64,000 bases of DNA from positions 50,303 through 114,302 of the forward strand of contig JAKJHU010000840.1 in assembly GCA_022316685.1 (NCBI GenBank), given 5' to 3'. Origin of the DNA: Progne subis subis. Taxonomy: Eukaryota; Chordata; Aves; Passeriformes; Hirundinidae. The notes under the pieces were generated by a model. That model ran no database searches. It worked only from the letters and a program-made list of their open reading frames with translations, and was not told where the DNA came from. Positions 52,555-64,000 of this stretch are shown here, one piece after another (position 1 is the first letter of the stretch; every line of letters starts with the position of its first letter). The translations under genes were made by a program, and so were the position numbers.

Positions 52555-55500
52555 AAAAATGCACCCCCAATACAATTCAACCTAAGGATGGGAAACAACT
52601 AGTTAGAATCAAAGAGTATCCCCTGGGAAAAGAGAATAGGGAAAGAATTAACCTGATAATTGAAAACTCCTTACAGCTGGGGTTGCTAAGGCATGTCAGT
52701 CCGATGTCAAAACTGCTACCTCTCCAAACACCTGATGGGTCGTATCAAGTCGTACAGGATTTACGAGCTGTCAACAAGATAACTGAGGGTCTTTACCCCG
52801 TAGTGGCAAAGCCATACACCTTGTTAACGTGTTTAACACCAGAGTTAACTTGGTTTACCATTCTAGATTTAAAGGATGCCTTCTTTTGCTTCCCTCTCCA
52901 TGAAGCCAGACAGAAAATTTTTGCATTTGAATGGGAAAACTCAGCTCACTTGGACAGTGCTTCTGCAGAGGTTCAAAAATTCACCCAAGCTTGTTCAGAG
53001 AACAACTTGCAAAAGACTTAGAATCCTGGGAAGCAGCACCAGGAGAAGGGAAATTGTTGCAGTATGTAGATGACATCCTAATAGCTACTCCAACAGAAGA
53101 GGGGTGTGTTGCCTGGACAGTAAGCCTTTTAAATTTCCTGGGGCTTCAGGGGTACAGAGTATGAAAGAAAAAGGCTCAAGTGGTAAAGCAGAAGAAGGTG
53201 ATTTGCCTGGGTTATGAGGTCAGTGCTGGACAACAGACTTTGGAAAATGAGCACACAGAGCTAATATGCCAAACCCTGAAACCCCAGACAATAAAGGAAT
53301 GGAGAACCTTTTTGGGAATGATGGGGTGATGCAGATTATGGATCTACAATTACAGAGTGTTTGTGAAACCTCTGTATGCACTCACTGCAAACTGAAACAA
53401 AGACCTCCAGTGGACAAAGGAAGCCATGCGGGCCTTTGAACAGCTAGAGGAAGCTCTCATGTCAGCTCCAGCTCTGGAACTTCCAGATGTGAGTAAACCA
53501 TTCTTTCTCTTTTCCCATGAGAAACAGGGGGTTGCCCTGGGAATACTGGCACAGGGCCTGGGCCCATATCGAAGGGCAGTTGCTTACTTTTCTAAGCAGC
53601 TGGATGCAGCGGCCAAAGGACAGCCAGGTTGCCTTAGAGCTGTGGCAGCTGTGGTGCTGAACATCCAAGAAGCACGCAAGTTCACCTTGGGCCAGAAAAT
53701 GACTGTGCTGGTGTCACAAACAGTGTCTGCAGTGTTGGAAGTAAAGGGTGGCAAGTGGCTTTCCCTGTGGGGTTGCCTGGCTCTTTCCTGCTCCAAGATC
53801 ACGGCGAATAAAACTCAGAAGACATTCTTTTTGAAGTCTCACTCTGAAATTTATTATCCTTATCTATTACAAAAACTCGAGATGTGAGCTCTCTCTAACA
53901 AGTGGAGAAAGTGAGCTAAAATGGTGCCTATTCAAGGCTATTTAAGTCCCAATTATCCAATAAACAGCTGAAGTCTATATTATTTATGCTCCTAATCCAG
54001 TTATAATCACCCAAAACCCGCAATGCGGATTTCTTTCACCTGATTACAGAAAACCACCCAGATTCGTGAACAAGAAGGAAGAAGAAGGTGAAGAAGGACA
54101 AAGGCAACACCCAAAATCCTCCATCTTGACTCACATCCAGTACTATGCTCTAAACCCCCAAACTCTAAGTTTATAGGACTCCCACATTTCCCTTCAGCAG
54201 TTCCTAAAATACCGAGCTATCATGATAGAGCAAGACAATGCAGAGATAGTCGTAACTAACATTGTCAACCCGACCTCTTTTCTCAGCGGAAATCAAGGGG
54301 AGCCGGTACATCATGACTGCCTGCAGACTATCAAAGCCACTTGCTCTAGCTGCCCAGATTTGAAGGACACTGCTTTGGATGATGCAGAAACCTGGGTCAC
54401 TGATGGGAGCAGTTATTTACGTTGTCAGTGGAAAGCAACATGCTGGGTATGCTGTTACCACCTGCAGAAAGGCTTTGAATTTGGACCCTTAGCAGCAGGT
54501 AGCTCTGCACAAAAGGCCAAGATAATTGTTTTAACCCATGCTTTGGAATTAGCAAAGAAAAAGAGAATAAACATCTGTATAGACTCAAGATATTCATTTG
54601 GGGTTGGAGCCAAGTAAAATGAAAAGGAACTGTTGAATTTGCAGGGGAAGAACATCACACGTGCACAAGAGATAATGTGACTCTTGGAAGCAGTCCAGAT
54701 GCCTGAGAAGGTGGCAATCATGCACATGAAGGCACACCAGAAGGTGAGCTCAGAACTGGAGAAAGGAAATGAGCTGGCAGACAGAGAGGCAAAAGAAGCA
54801 GCAAGAGGTGAGATAACAGTAGAAGGAGCCTTGATTCCAGATGGTTGGATTTCCCCAAAGGTAAGCCAACATATAATAAAGAAGACAGAAAACTAATTAA
54901 CAGCCAGGAGAGAACATATAACCAGGAGGGATGGGCTGTAACAGCAGAAGGGAAGCTAGCTATCCCCTCCCATTTACTGTTGTCACCAGCAAGGGAGGAA
55001 CATAAGAAAACACATTGGGGAATTAATCCCCTGCAAAACTATTTAACTGAAAAGATTATCATTGCCCAAGTGACTCGACAATGTGATTTTTGCCTCCAGA
55101 CTAAACCAAATAATACCCCCAATCCAAAACTTGTGCAAATTGGAAAAGGTCATGGGCCCGGGAAGCAGTGAAAAATTGACTTTTCAGAACTTCCAAGAAA
55201 AGGGGGGTATTGATATTTTTTGGTACTGATACCTCTTCAGGGTGGCCAGAGGCTTTCCCCACAAAGACTGCTAAAGCCTGAGAGGTAACAGTATCCTCAG
55301 AGAGAGGACTGCATTTTATTTCAAAAATAGTGTAGCTAAGTGTTATTTATCCTGGCCTCAATCTTTCCCACTGGCATTGCTGAGAATTTGGACTAAACCC
55401 AGAAAAAAGGAAAAGTTCAGTCCTTTTGAAATGCTTTGTGGAAGACCACGTTGGGTACAGAAAGGAATATCCTCCCAGACTGGGGAGGGAACACTGACCA

Positions 55501-55763
55501 CCTTCATGGTGGCCTTGAGTGAGCAACTCAGAAACACTGAAAAACGTGTGGGTAGAACTCAAAGCAGAGGGTTGGGTGGGCCAGTGCATGACATAGAGCC
55601 TGGAGATTATGTGTATGTTAAGTCTCATGCAGAGAAGACCCTGAAACCACAATGGGAGAGACCATTCCAGGTGCTTCTCACCACATTCACCGTGATTAAG
55701 ATCAAGGAACAGAGTACTTGGATCCCTCACACTCGAGCAAAGAAGGCTGCAGAGACTCCTTGA
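52555..55763 (+). pseudogene. pol: Gammaretrovirus-like pol, unit 2, broken
   Basis: Same RT as unit 1 (KPDGSYQVVQDLRAVNK; YVDD at ~53070; LDLKDAFFCFPLHEA) with frameshifts. RNase H is split by a solo LTR (53766-54186), resumes with TWVTDGSSY and ends with KAHQKVSSELEKGNELADRE (54684-54896). Integrase starts with an HX3H-CX2C zinc finger (REEHKKTH ... CDFC, ~54990-55100). The catalytic core (55170-55330) is frameshifted and apparently deleted. The C-terminal domain is open at 55377-55763 with PGDYVYVKSHAEK and a WERPFQVLLTT stretch, as in gammaretroviral integrases. Gag and protease are missing upstream. Confidence 0.85.
53766..54186 (-). mobile_element. Solo LTR in RNase H, unit 2
   Basis: 421 bp, flanked by TTTCCC (53760-53765 and 54187-54192). 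Duplicate of 43804-44218. Confidence 0.85.
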
Positions 55764-56999
55764 AAAGCAACACTGGGTGATAATGAACTGAAACTAAAAA
55801 TTACCCGAGCAAAATGAGTACATTGTGGTCAAGAACACTGGCTTTTATGATCATAGTTACAACCAATGTCAAACCCTCAGATTCGTAGGACAGTTGTCCT
55901 CAGAAGCAGGACAACTCCAACACAAACATTAGAAAGCACCACCACACCTCCAAATACACTTGTCCAAACCTTTAGTCACCAAGGTAGGAGCAGGTGCCAT
56001 TAAAAATGACAGGGATGCCAAGGCTATTGCTCAGTTCAGAATGGGCCCTGAAGTGAGCACAGATGGCAAGGCAGGTAAGCGCTTCCACTACAGAAGCGTG
56101 CACCTTATACATTCAAGCAGAAAAGAGATTTCACAGGAATGCTGGGAACAGCACTCGGGGTTTGAACACACTGGATTCAAAAGTATTAATGAATAGATTG
56201 GCTGCAATTGGTAATGACATAGTTAAGTTACAGTAACCTTAAGGCACTACCCACTGAAAACTGTTTAAAATATTACCAGAATGAGAGGCCATTGAAGAGC
56301 AAGACCATAAACTGTTAGCAAATTCTTTGGGAACAGCCACCTAGAAACATTGTTTATAGCTCTCGGTTGCATTCAAGCGCAGTTGTAGATGCAGGAAATG
56401 TCTCCCTCAATTATTAGAGAAAGAAGAGAAGGCACCTTTCCTGCTGAAATTTGAAAAATCATTTGACCTAGAGAGGGAACTTCAATTTTGGTGGGTTTTG
56501 GTTAATTTCGCTTATGACCCTGTAACAAGTGTAGTGACTACCTTTGTTTTATTAATGTAGAGTGATGTGCCACAATAAAACAACCGGGGTATATATGTGA
56601 GGGGAATAAGACATATTGTCTGTGCCCATAGGGTTGAATTTGGCCTTAGCTGAAGAACCCTGATTACAACACACCATTACGCAAAAACTATAAAATAAGT
56701 CTTTAGGAGAATAGAGAAAGACACATCTCATCACTGGTGGAATGTGCTTTTTGGATGGTCTACTGCAACAAGGCTCTTACATAAACTATGTCATTTTATA
56801 GTAGTTTTATTAATTTTAGTGAGCTAAACTTTTGGTTTGGTTTTGGTTGTGCCTTTTTGAAACTTGGAATTATTAAGAAGGATTGCCATTAGGTTTATTG
56901 TATGGTTTAATTAATTAGTTAAGGATAGTCATAGAGAATATGATAAGTATCGTAAGAAGCAAAAGAATTTGCAATATTTAGAAAGAAAAATGGGGCACA
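55764..56999 (+). pseudogene. env: Decayed env region of the gamma ERV
   Basis: Only fragments are recognisable. Around 56130-56265 two frames together recall the start of a gamma-type TM subunit (LGTALGV, then LNTLDSKVLMNRLAAIGND). Upstream (55764-56130) and downstream (56280-56985) sequence has stops in all frames. The region ends with a purine-rich stretch (AGAAAAATGGGGCACA) before the 3' LTR, a probable polypurine tract. Confidence 0.55.
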
Positions 57000-57651
57000 T
57001 GATATGGGGGACATTTACAGATTTGAAAATAGAGGATTTTAGAAGTAGCTTTTGGTGATTTTGTAGAAGTAAAAAACCAGCTTGTACTGAGAACATAGAA
57101 GATTAGATATTAAGCTTGGCTGCTGGGTAGTTACTAGGTAGAAGTCATATAGGTAAGATGTATAATGTTGAAACTTCAAAAAAGCTGGACCTAGATATTT
57201 GCTAAAAATCAATAAAGCAGAACTTGGTGGCTTGGGAGCCAGCAAGAACCAGGCTCGTGGTTTGTCCAGTTCAAACTGACCTGGGAACTCACCAAATCCT
57301 TCCTGTGCCTGCCCAGAAGGAGGGGTCAAGAAGGGGACATTGGGAGGAAGACTAGTTACTTCATCAGAAGACCCTGGCCCACAACCACCAGAGGGGACTC
57401 TGCAGCTGCAGAAACATCTTCTGGCTAATTTTAATACGAAGCGATGCTAGGTGGAGCTAGGTAATGAATATGTATGGCTGTGTTGTTAAATTTAATGCAT
57501 ATGTAATACTTCAAAAGATAAGTAAGTGAGTGAAAGTCACTGGAGCACACACAGTTTGGAGGAAATATCCCCCCGTGTGTGTCCCATGTGGAAATAAAAC
57601 ATACTTGTTATAGAATTTTCTAATTGTGAAGTCCATATTCTATGCTCCACA
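57000..57651 (+). repeat. 3' LTR of the gamma ERV
   Basis: 652 bp, TGATATGGGGGAC to GCTCCACA, with AATAAA near 57592. It is visibly more diverged from the 5' LTRs than these are from each other, with several small deletions. Confidence 0.82.
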
Positions 57652-58544
57652 CTCACCCCACAGCCCTGGCCCCCTTGAAGGGCTCAGCAGCGGCTGAGGG
57701 GCAGAGAGGGAGGTCAGCCTCCACATCAGCCCCAGGGCTGGAGCTCCCCATGGCAGGGGAAGTGGAGCTCAGTGACAGTGCAGGACTCCTGCTCCTGGCC
57801 CCAGGAGATGCCCAGCACAGGCTGCCTCTGCCCACTCAGTGCCAGCCCCTGTCCCCAGGCCAGCACAGCAGCTCTGGCCAGGGGAGAGAGGGGCCTGGCC
57901 AGAGCTGGTGCCTGCAGCAGCAGCTCCCTCTGCACTCCTCCCTGCAGGCACAGAAACACTCTCTTGCTCTTCTCCCTGGACATCCCTTTCCCCAGCTGAG
58001 CAGGTCCTGGCCGGCCGGGCTGGTTTGTCCTGCTGCCCCAGCCCCTGCTCCCCACAGGGCCCTGAGCTGGCACTGCTGCTGGGACACACCAGGGTCTGCT
58101 GCTGTCCATGGCTGGGGCTGCAGGGAAGCAGCAGCTCCAGGGGGAAGGTTACAGAAAGGCTCTGGGCACCGAGTCTGAAAGGGGCACCCCAGGGTCTGCA
58201 AGTTCTCTGTGTGGGAGCTGAGCTTGTGACCCCTGGAGCCCTCCCAAGTGCTGGGGCTGCACCTCCAGCTCCTGAGGAGATGGGACAGATGGGAGCAGGG
58301 ATAAATCATTCCTGCTGGATTCCTTATTGTGTTTGCTTATACAGGTGACCTGAATCCGTGTGTAGAGGACATGCTTTGTGTCAGAGAACACTGTCAGAAT
58401 GATAAGAATTATTTTTTTTTTTAGCCTAAAACAGTATTTCATGTATAATACAGAATGAGAAAGAAAAGTCACATACGGTCAGAACAGCATGAGTTTTTCA
58501 GAGAATGAGAGACTCATTGATGTTGCAGTATCCAAACCAATTCA
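57652..58544. other. GC-rich segmental-duplication sequence, no gene recognised
   Basis: 57652-58180 is GC-rich with simultaneous open frames on both strands. 58184-58330 matches 8096-8260. 58330-58544 is AT-rich with a T11-like run near 58410. No gene called. Confidence 0.45.
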
Positions 58545-58760
58545 AATCCTTTTCTCAGGGCTTCCCTGAGATGAGAGGTGACCACCAGAGGCCAAGGCCA
58601 GCCAGAGCTCTCTCTCCTGCCTGCTTGTGTCTCAGAAATCCCTTGGATATAGGGGATTTTTCAGGGGGAATAACGATTTTGGCCATGGGCACCGGGAAAG
58701 ATGCACGGTTCACTTCTGTAGGAAGGAAAGCACAAGACACCATTGCTCCAGGTGATGAGA
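58545..58760 (+). repeat. ~187-bp satellite, single unit
   Basis: One monomer (CCACCAGAGGCCAAGGCCAG ... GGCCATGGGCACC ... GGAAGGAAAGCACA) before minisatellite array G. Confidence 0.75.
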
Positions 58761-58844
58761 GGCAGCCCTCTGTATTCTAAGCTCAGCTGGACCTGTCAGG
58801 TGCACCCTGGGAGGCCAAACCAGCTGGATCTGTTCCATCTCCCC

Positions 58845-59215
58845 TTGGTTCCATGAGGCCCTGTAGTGTCACAATGTTCTCCTTTGCTTCTGAGGTGTCA
58901 CAATGGCCCCTTGCTTCCATGAGGCCCTGCAGGTTCACAATGGCCCTTTGGTTCTGCGGGGCCCTGCAGTGTCACCATGGTCTCCATGATTCCATGGGGC
59001 CTTGCAATGTCACAATGGTCTCCATGGATCCACGGTGCCCTTCAGGATCACAATGGCCCTTTGGTTCCACCAGGCCCTGTAATGCAACAATGGCCTCGTG
59101 GTTCCACAAAGCCCTGCTGCTCCACACAATGCTCCCCTTGGGACCATGCAGCCCAACAGTGCCACACTGATCCCCTTGGCTCCATGAGGCCCCACTGTGT
59201 CACCACGGTCTCCAA
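58845..59215 (+). repeat. 37-bp minisatellite array G
   Basis: About ten monomers sandwiched between satellite units, so the two repeat families interdigitate here. Confidence 0.88.
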
Positions 59216-60010
59216 AGGAAGGGAAGCACGGAGCCCCAGTGCTTCAGGGACTGATGAACAGCAGCCACCAGAGGCCAAGGCCAGTCAGACCTGTCTGCCC
59301 TTGGAGGATTTTCTGTGAGCAACCATTGGATGTACAGATTTTTGAATGTGGAATCCCAATTCCAGCTTTTGTGCCTGAGAGAAGGCCACTTCTTTTCCAT
59401 GGGAAGGAAAGCATGGACTCCCAGTGTTTGGAAGGCAGGTGAGAGCCAGCCCTCAGAGGCCAAGACCAGCCAGACCTGTCTGTAATGACAGCTTTCCTGT
59501 AGGAAGATCTTTGGATATGGGACTTTAGGAGGTTGAATCTCAATGTCTGTCATGGGCACCTGGAGAAGAGGAAAGGAAAGATCAGAGCCTCAGTGTTTCA
59601 GGGCAGTTTAGAGGGTAACCACCAGAAGCCAAGGATAGTCAGAGCTTTCTGTGCTGTCAGCTTTGTCTGGGAGAAACCCTTGCATACAGGAATTTTGGAG
59701 AAGTACCGATTTTTGCCACGGGTGCCTGTACAGCAGGAACAGGTCTTTCCATAGGAAGAAAGCACACAGCCTCAGTGTTTGAAGGCAGGTGAGAGCCAAT
59801 TCTCAGGAAGACAAGGTCAGCCAGACTTGTTGGTAATGGCAGCTTTTGTCAGGGAGCAGTTTCTAGATTGTGTGAAATTTGGAGGGGAATCCCATTTTAG
59901 CCATGGATGCTTGAATGAGAAGGGCAGTTCTTTTCCCTTTGAAGGAAAGCCCAGAGCCCCAGTGTCTCAGGGGAACATGAGAAGAGACCATCAACATGCC
60001 AAAGTCAGTT
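59215..60010 (+). repeat. ~187-bp satellite array
   Basis: About four monomers. The landmark GCAGCTTT or a variant falls at 59488, 59657 and 59839; the first gap is shortened by a deletion. Direct counterpart of 8215-9060 and of 1-440. Confidence 0.85.
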
Positions 60011-60089
60011 GGAGCAGTCAGGCCAAGCCAACCAGACCTGTCACCTGTTCCCTTGGATTCATGGGGCATCATAGTGTGATGCTGGCCTC

Positions 60090-61110
60090 CTGTTTCCATG
60101 GGGCCCTGAAGTGTCACAATGATCCCTTGCTTCCATGAGGCCTTGCAGTGTCACAGGGGTCTCCTTGGTACCACAGTATCACAATGGACCCCTTGGTTCC
60201 CTGGGGACTCACAATGTCAGAAGCGTCTCCTTGGTTCCATGAAGCCCTGGAGAGCCCCTTGATTCAACAAGTGACAAGCCTCAAAGTGACGTAATGGCCT
60301 CCAGGATTCCATGAGGCCCCACAATGTCACAATAGACATTTGGTTCCATGGGTTCCTGCACTGTTCCATGAATCCTTAGTCCCATGGGGCCCTGTAGTGT
60401 CACAATGGACTCCTTGGTTCAGTGGTTCCACACAGTGTGACAACTGCCCCTTTGTCTGCCAGACTCCATAGTGTCACAATGGTTCCTTGCTTCCACGATG
60501 CCCCATGGTGTCACAATGGTATCCTTGGTTCCACGGTGTCAGAATGGACCCTTCATCCCATGGACACCCACAGTGTTCACTGGAGCCCCCTTGATTCCAT
60601 GAGGCCCTGCCATGCTATAATGGCCCCTTGGTTCCAGTGGGTCCCAAAGTGTCAGTCTCCATTGCTCCATGAGGCCCTGCAATGTAACTGTGGTCCTCTT
60701 GGCTCCACAGGGCCCCAGAGGGTATCAATGGAATCTTGGTTTCATGAGGTTCCTCAGTCACAGTGGCCCCTTGGCTCCATGAGGCCACACAGTTTAACAA
60801 TGCACCCTTGCTTCCAGGACGTTCCGTTCTATACCGTGATCACCTTGGTTCTCTGAGGTTCTGCAGTGGCTCAACAGACCCATGGTTCCACGAGGCCTTA
60901 CTGTGACAGAAATGGCTCCTTGGTTCCAAGAGGTTTCTCCGTGTCATACGGGTCTGCTTGGAGCCACGGTATCACAATGGATCATTGCTTCAATGTGGCC
61001 CCAATGTGCCAAAATGGATTTTGGTTCCATGGGGTACCACTGTGTCAAAACGGACCCTTTGTTCCATGAGATTCCGCAGTGTCCTAGTAGAGTCCTTGGT
61101 TCGGTGCCAT
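60090..61110 (+). repeat. 37-bp minisatellite array H
   Basis: About 27 monomers. Its left part parallels array A and its right part is mirrored by array E. Confidence 0.9.
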
Positions 61111-64000
61111 CATCAACTCTCAGAAATACCAGAATAAGATTCTTTAACACTAATTTGCTATATAAGAGGGTATAATTTATTCATGAGGTCTAGTGAGGTA
61201 TAACTCCTAACCTTACATGGACATGTAATTCTACCAGTGTGTTGCTTATATACAGTCACTAAAGGCGTATTTCTGTGTAGACATTTCCATAAAACCCATG
61301 CCTAATTCCCAGATGCACTCCTTGTTTTTTCCATCACTGCACTCTTGAGCCAGATGTCTTCTTGTCTTTCAACCATCCTTGCTGAGAAAGCAGGCCCTGT
61401 ATGCATTGTTCCTGTGCTAGAAGTCCATGGGCAGGGGAAAAATGAAATGAACCCTTTTGGTATCAAGCCCAAGGCTTTGTGTGGTGCCCAGGCAGAGGCA
61501 GGCAGGACACAGAGCTGTCAGCAAAGGAAGGGGCCAGCGAGGTGGGGCAGCCGGGGGATGACGACAGCCTGCAGGGACAGAGGCGCAGGGCATGGACACC
61601 GTAGGACAGCCTGGGCTGGACAGGGCACAGGGATGGGCAGCAGCTGAAAGGCCCTGACACAGCCAACTCCTGCTGCACTTGGGCCATGGCTGCTGGCCCT
61701 GGGCCTGAGCCATGAGCAGCAGACAAGTGACCCTGGCAGGCCTGGGGCCTCATTGCCTCCTTGTCCCTGCTCAGCAGCCTGGCAGGGGCCGCCCCATGGT
61801 GCTGCCCTTGGCATTGCACATCCCCACATCCCAGTGTCCTGGGAAGAGCCCTGAGCACTGAGGGAGAGACAGGATCTGCCTTGGCAGGGGCTGGGCCTCA
61901 GGCCTTGGCCCTTAGCATTCCTGAAACACATGCAGGTTTGCTGAGCATCAGAGACACCTTTGCCTTGTTTGTCCCCACCTGTCATCACTGCCTGCAGTGT
62001 TCTGCTCCAACTGGAACTTGGGGGACACTTTCAGAGTCATGTCCCTCAGTGGGACCCATTAAAGTATCAAGAAACTTTGGAGTTTCAAACTCTGAGTTAT
62101 TGAAAAGTTTTTTAAACACTCTCCAGGTCTGACATAACTGTAAACAACAAAGCCCCAAGAGACTCATTAAAATCCTTGTGCTGTGTCTGTGCTGCTGTGC
62201 TGGGCTGGGCTCCTGGCACAGAGGCAGCTCCTGGCAAGCAAGAAGAGCTTTAAAAAGACATTTCTCCTAAGGAGCGGCTCCTCTCCCAGCCCAGCAGGGC
62301 TGAGGACACTGCCTGCAGATGTATGAGAGCAGTGAAGCAGAAAGAAGCTTAAAGGAGCTGGAAGGACAATTCTGAGATTATTCACAGAGAAATCTTCACA
62401 CCTTTTGAAAATTCTGAACTTCTTCATGGAGAAATCTTCACCACTCCTGACACAGTCAGTCTCTGGCTGCAGGGATCTCCTCAAGCTGCCCCAGGACAGG
62501 ACTGACATGACTGTAAGGATGGCTCTGCTGCCCTTTCTGCTTTGGGGGAGGATGTGCTCCAGAGCGGGGCTGCCCTGGGCACCGTCAGAGGGACAGGGCA
62601 GGACGGCTCCTGCTGCCAGGGACGGCTGCAGGGGCTGAAGCTGGGGCTGCAGCCAGGGGTGCCAGGGCTGTCGTGCAGAGCAGCTCCTGCAACCCTGAGG
62701 GCTCTTGGCCAGGCCAGGGCATCTGCCACCTGCCAGGGGCAGCTCTCAGCCTGCCTGGGAGCTCCCCCTGGATGGTGGAGGGGAGCTGTGGGTGCCAGGA
62801 GTGACTTCTGCCAGGGCAGGTCCTGCTGCTGTGGAGAGAGTGCTGTGTGGGCCAGGGCTGCTCAGAGCTCCAGCTCATGCCCAGGTCATTTCTGAGGGGA
62901 TTTCATGAGCTCATTCAGGGTAGGAGTTTCTCGCTTGAGTCTCTTCTTTCCTGAATCTCTGCTCTCACTTTTCCCTGGCTCAGCTTGCTGGCAATGGAAG
63001 CTCAGCTGTGCAGGGCAGAACAGGGACTGAGTAACTTAAACCATGACACAATTTCCCTGGGACCCTCAGCAAGTGCCTCCAGCTCCCCAGGCTCCAGGTC
63101 CATGCAGCATCCCCTTTCCATGGTGCCCAGGCCTGGGGGAGCTGTTCTTTAATCCCTGCAGCCCCGAGCAGCTGCAGGGCAGAGCTGGCCCAGGGGCTGG
63201 GCTGGGCTCTGGCAGCACTGGCAGGGAAGGAGCCCGGGGCCACAGGAACAGCTCGGGCTGGGACAGCTCCAGCAGCGGAGGCGTGGGCAGGGAGGGAGGG
63301 AGGCAGTGCTGAGGGAAGCCCTGCTGCAGGGGAGATGTGGCACCTGCCGGCCCTGCCCTGCAGGGCACACACTGCCCTGAGCAGCACAGCTCTTGTGTCC
63401 CCTCGCAGCCAGCACAGCCCTCAGCCCGGGGGCTCGGGGCCCTCAGTCCCCTCCTGGGCCGGCAGAGCAGCCCCAGAGATGAAGGGCATCTCTCCTGCCA
63501 TGTGCCCATTCCCTGCTGACCAGGGCCTGAGGGCCACTGTCCTGCACTGCTGCTGCCTGCCAGGGGCTGTGCAGGGCTGGGCAGGGAAAGGCTTTTCCTC
63601 AGGGCCCAGCTCTCTCTCTCCTTGCCTTGCCCAGGTGCTCCTGGCATTGCTGACGGGCTCTCTGGGAATGGCAGTTCCAGCTGCAGGCTCAGGCCCAGCC
63701 CTTGGGCTCCTCCTGTGCAGGCTGAGCACAGCAATGGGGTGTCCCAGCTCCCTCTGCCCTGGGGAGCTCTGGGCAGGGCAGGCTGGGAATGAGCCACTCT
63801 CCCTGACTTTGGGAAAGGCAGGAGCCACTTTGTGTGCCAGGGATCCCTCTGCTCTCAGCAGTGTCTCCTGGCTTTCCAGGGTAACACGGGAGTGGAGCTC
63901 AGAAAGGTGCAAGTCCATGGCAGCTGGAACAGGAGAGAGGGCAGAGCAGCTCCCCTCAGTCTGCACGAAGGCTCAGACAATCCTCCTGCCTCACTGGACT
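60600..64000 (-). repeat. Right arm of the second inverted repeat, cut by the window edge
   Basis: Mirror of 31211-34690. It holds the right part of array H, the AT-rich spacer (61110-61440), dispersed module copy 4 (61470-62240) and GC-rich sequence to 64000. The last bases are the reverse complement of 31211 onward, so the repeat may continue outside the window and could include another olfactory receptor copy. Confidence 0.85.
61470..62240 (-). repeat. Dispersed module, copy 4 of 4
   Basis: Same orientation as copy 1. The 156-codon frame starting MMTGGDKQGKG is open, but so are frames in other phases. Confidence 0.7.

Larger units (their letters stand above)
48373..54669 (+). repeat. Tandem duplication, unit 2
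   Basis: Copy of unit 1 (39229-44708). It differs mainly by the 873-bp LTR at 51658-52530 and a shorter CAGCC array. Unlike unit 1, its gamma ERV continues past 54669 to a 3' LTR at 57651. Confidence 0.88.
48654..57651 (+). mobile_element. Gammaretrovirus-like provirus, unit 2, with nested insertions
   Basis: LTRs at 48654-49315 and 57000-57651 enclose leader, pol and env remnants, plus three inserted solo LTRs. Gag and protease are absent. The 5' LTR is much closer to the unit 1 LTR than to its own 3' LTR, so the provirus is far older than the tandem duplication. No clear target-site duplication at its ends. Confidence 0.82.

Noticed and set aside
57642..58178. A 178-codon frame after the gamma ERV
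   Set aside because: It starts inside the 3' LTR end and runs through GC-rich duplicated DNA with competing frames on the other strand.

Overview
The window looks like vertebrate, avian, most likely songbird DNA. The evidence is an intact olfactory receptor gene of the type expanded in birds (OR14-like), several CR1 LINE fragments, and many LTR retroelements of avian type. It is extremely rich in repeats and segmental duplications. That would fit a W-linked, subtelomeric or unplaced contig, but the chromosome cannot be told from the sequence. I find one complete cellular protein gene (olfactory receptor, 29892-30824, minus strand). Every other recognisable coding sequence belongs to endogenous retroviruses (ERVs), and all of them are broken. 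I saw no rRNA, tRNA or CRISPR.

Layout. 1-9072 is a mosaic of a ~187-bp satellite, a 37-bp minisatellite (monomer core TGTCACAATGG), a class II (ERVK-like) LTR with leader, an ERVL-like LTR segment and a CR1 fragment. 9073-19428 is a nearly full-length provirus with LTRs, a primer-binding site, betaretrovirus-like gag-pro-pol and an alpharetrovirus-like env. It carries an in-frame stop in gag, several frameshifts, and a solo LTR inserted in pol. 20055-24139 is an inverted copy of 2066-6186, so the provirus lies in the 13.9-kb spacer of a large inverted repeat.

24139-29891 holds a CR1 fragment, a ~145-bp tandem repeat, an ACTGGG minisatellite, a CpG-rich block with six ZNF143/THAP11-like motifs, and GC-rich sequence without recognisable genes. 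The olfactory receptor follows. 31211-34690 is one arm of a second inverted repeat; its partner, about 60600-64000, runs off the right edge of the window. 34690-39228 holds CR1 and LTR fragments and a further minisatellite array.

39229-57651 is dominated by a gammaretrovirus-like ERV whose 5' portion is present twice in tandem, about 9.08 kb apart. Between the two copies sits an internally deleted ERV on the minus strand with an alpharetrovirus-like gag, a gamma-type env and a tRNA-Phe primer site. Nested solo LTRs with target-site duplications give a relative order of events: gamma provirus, then two solo-LTR insertions, then tandem duplication, then a third LTR insertion in the second copy only. 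57652-64000 returns to satellite, minisatellite and segmental-duplication sequence.

How the parts relate: the retroviral genes are remnants and form no working set. The olfactory receptor is the only gene likely to make a functional protein. The strongest leads are the beta/alpha-type chimeric provirus with a ~540-residue Pro/Ala-rich Gag segment and an env frame that runs through the 3' LTR to its poly(A) signal; the ~150-monomer minisatellite carrying a SOX-like site per monomer; the ZNF143-like motif array; and the nested palindromes.
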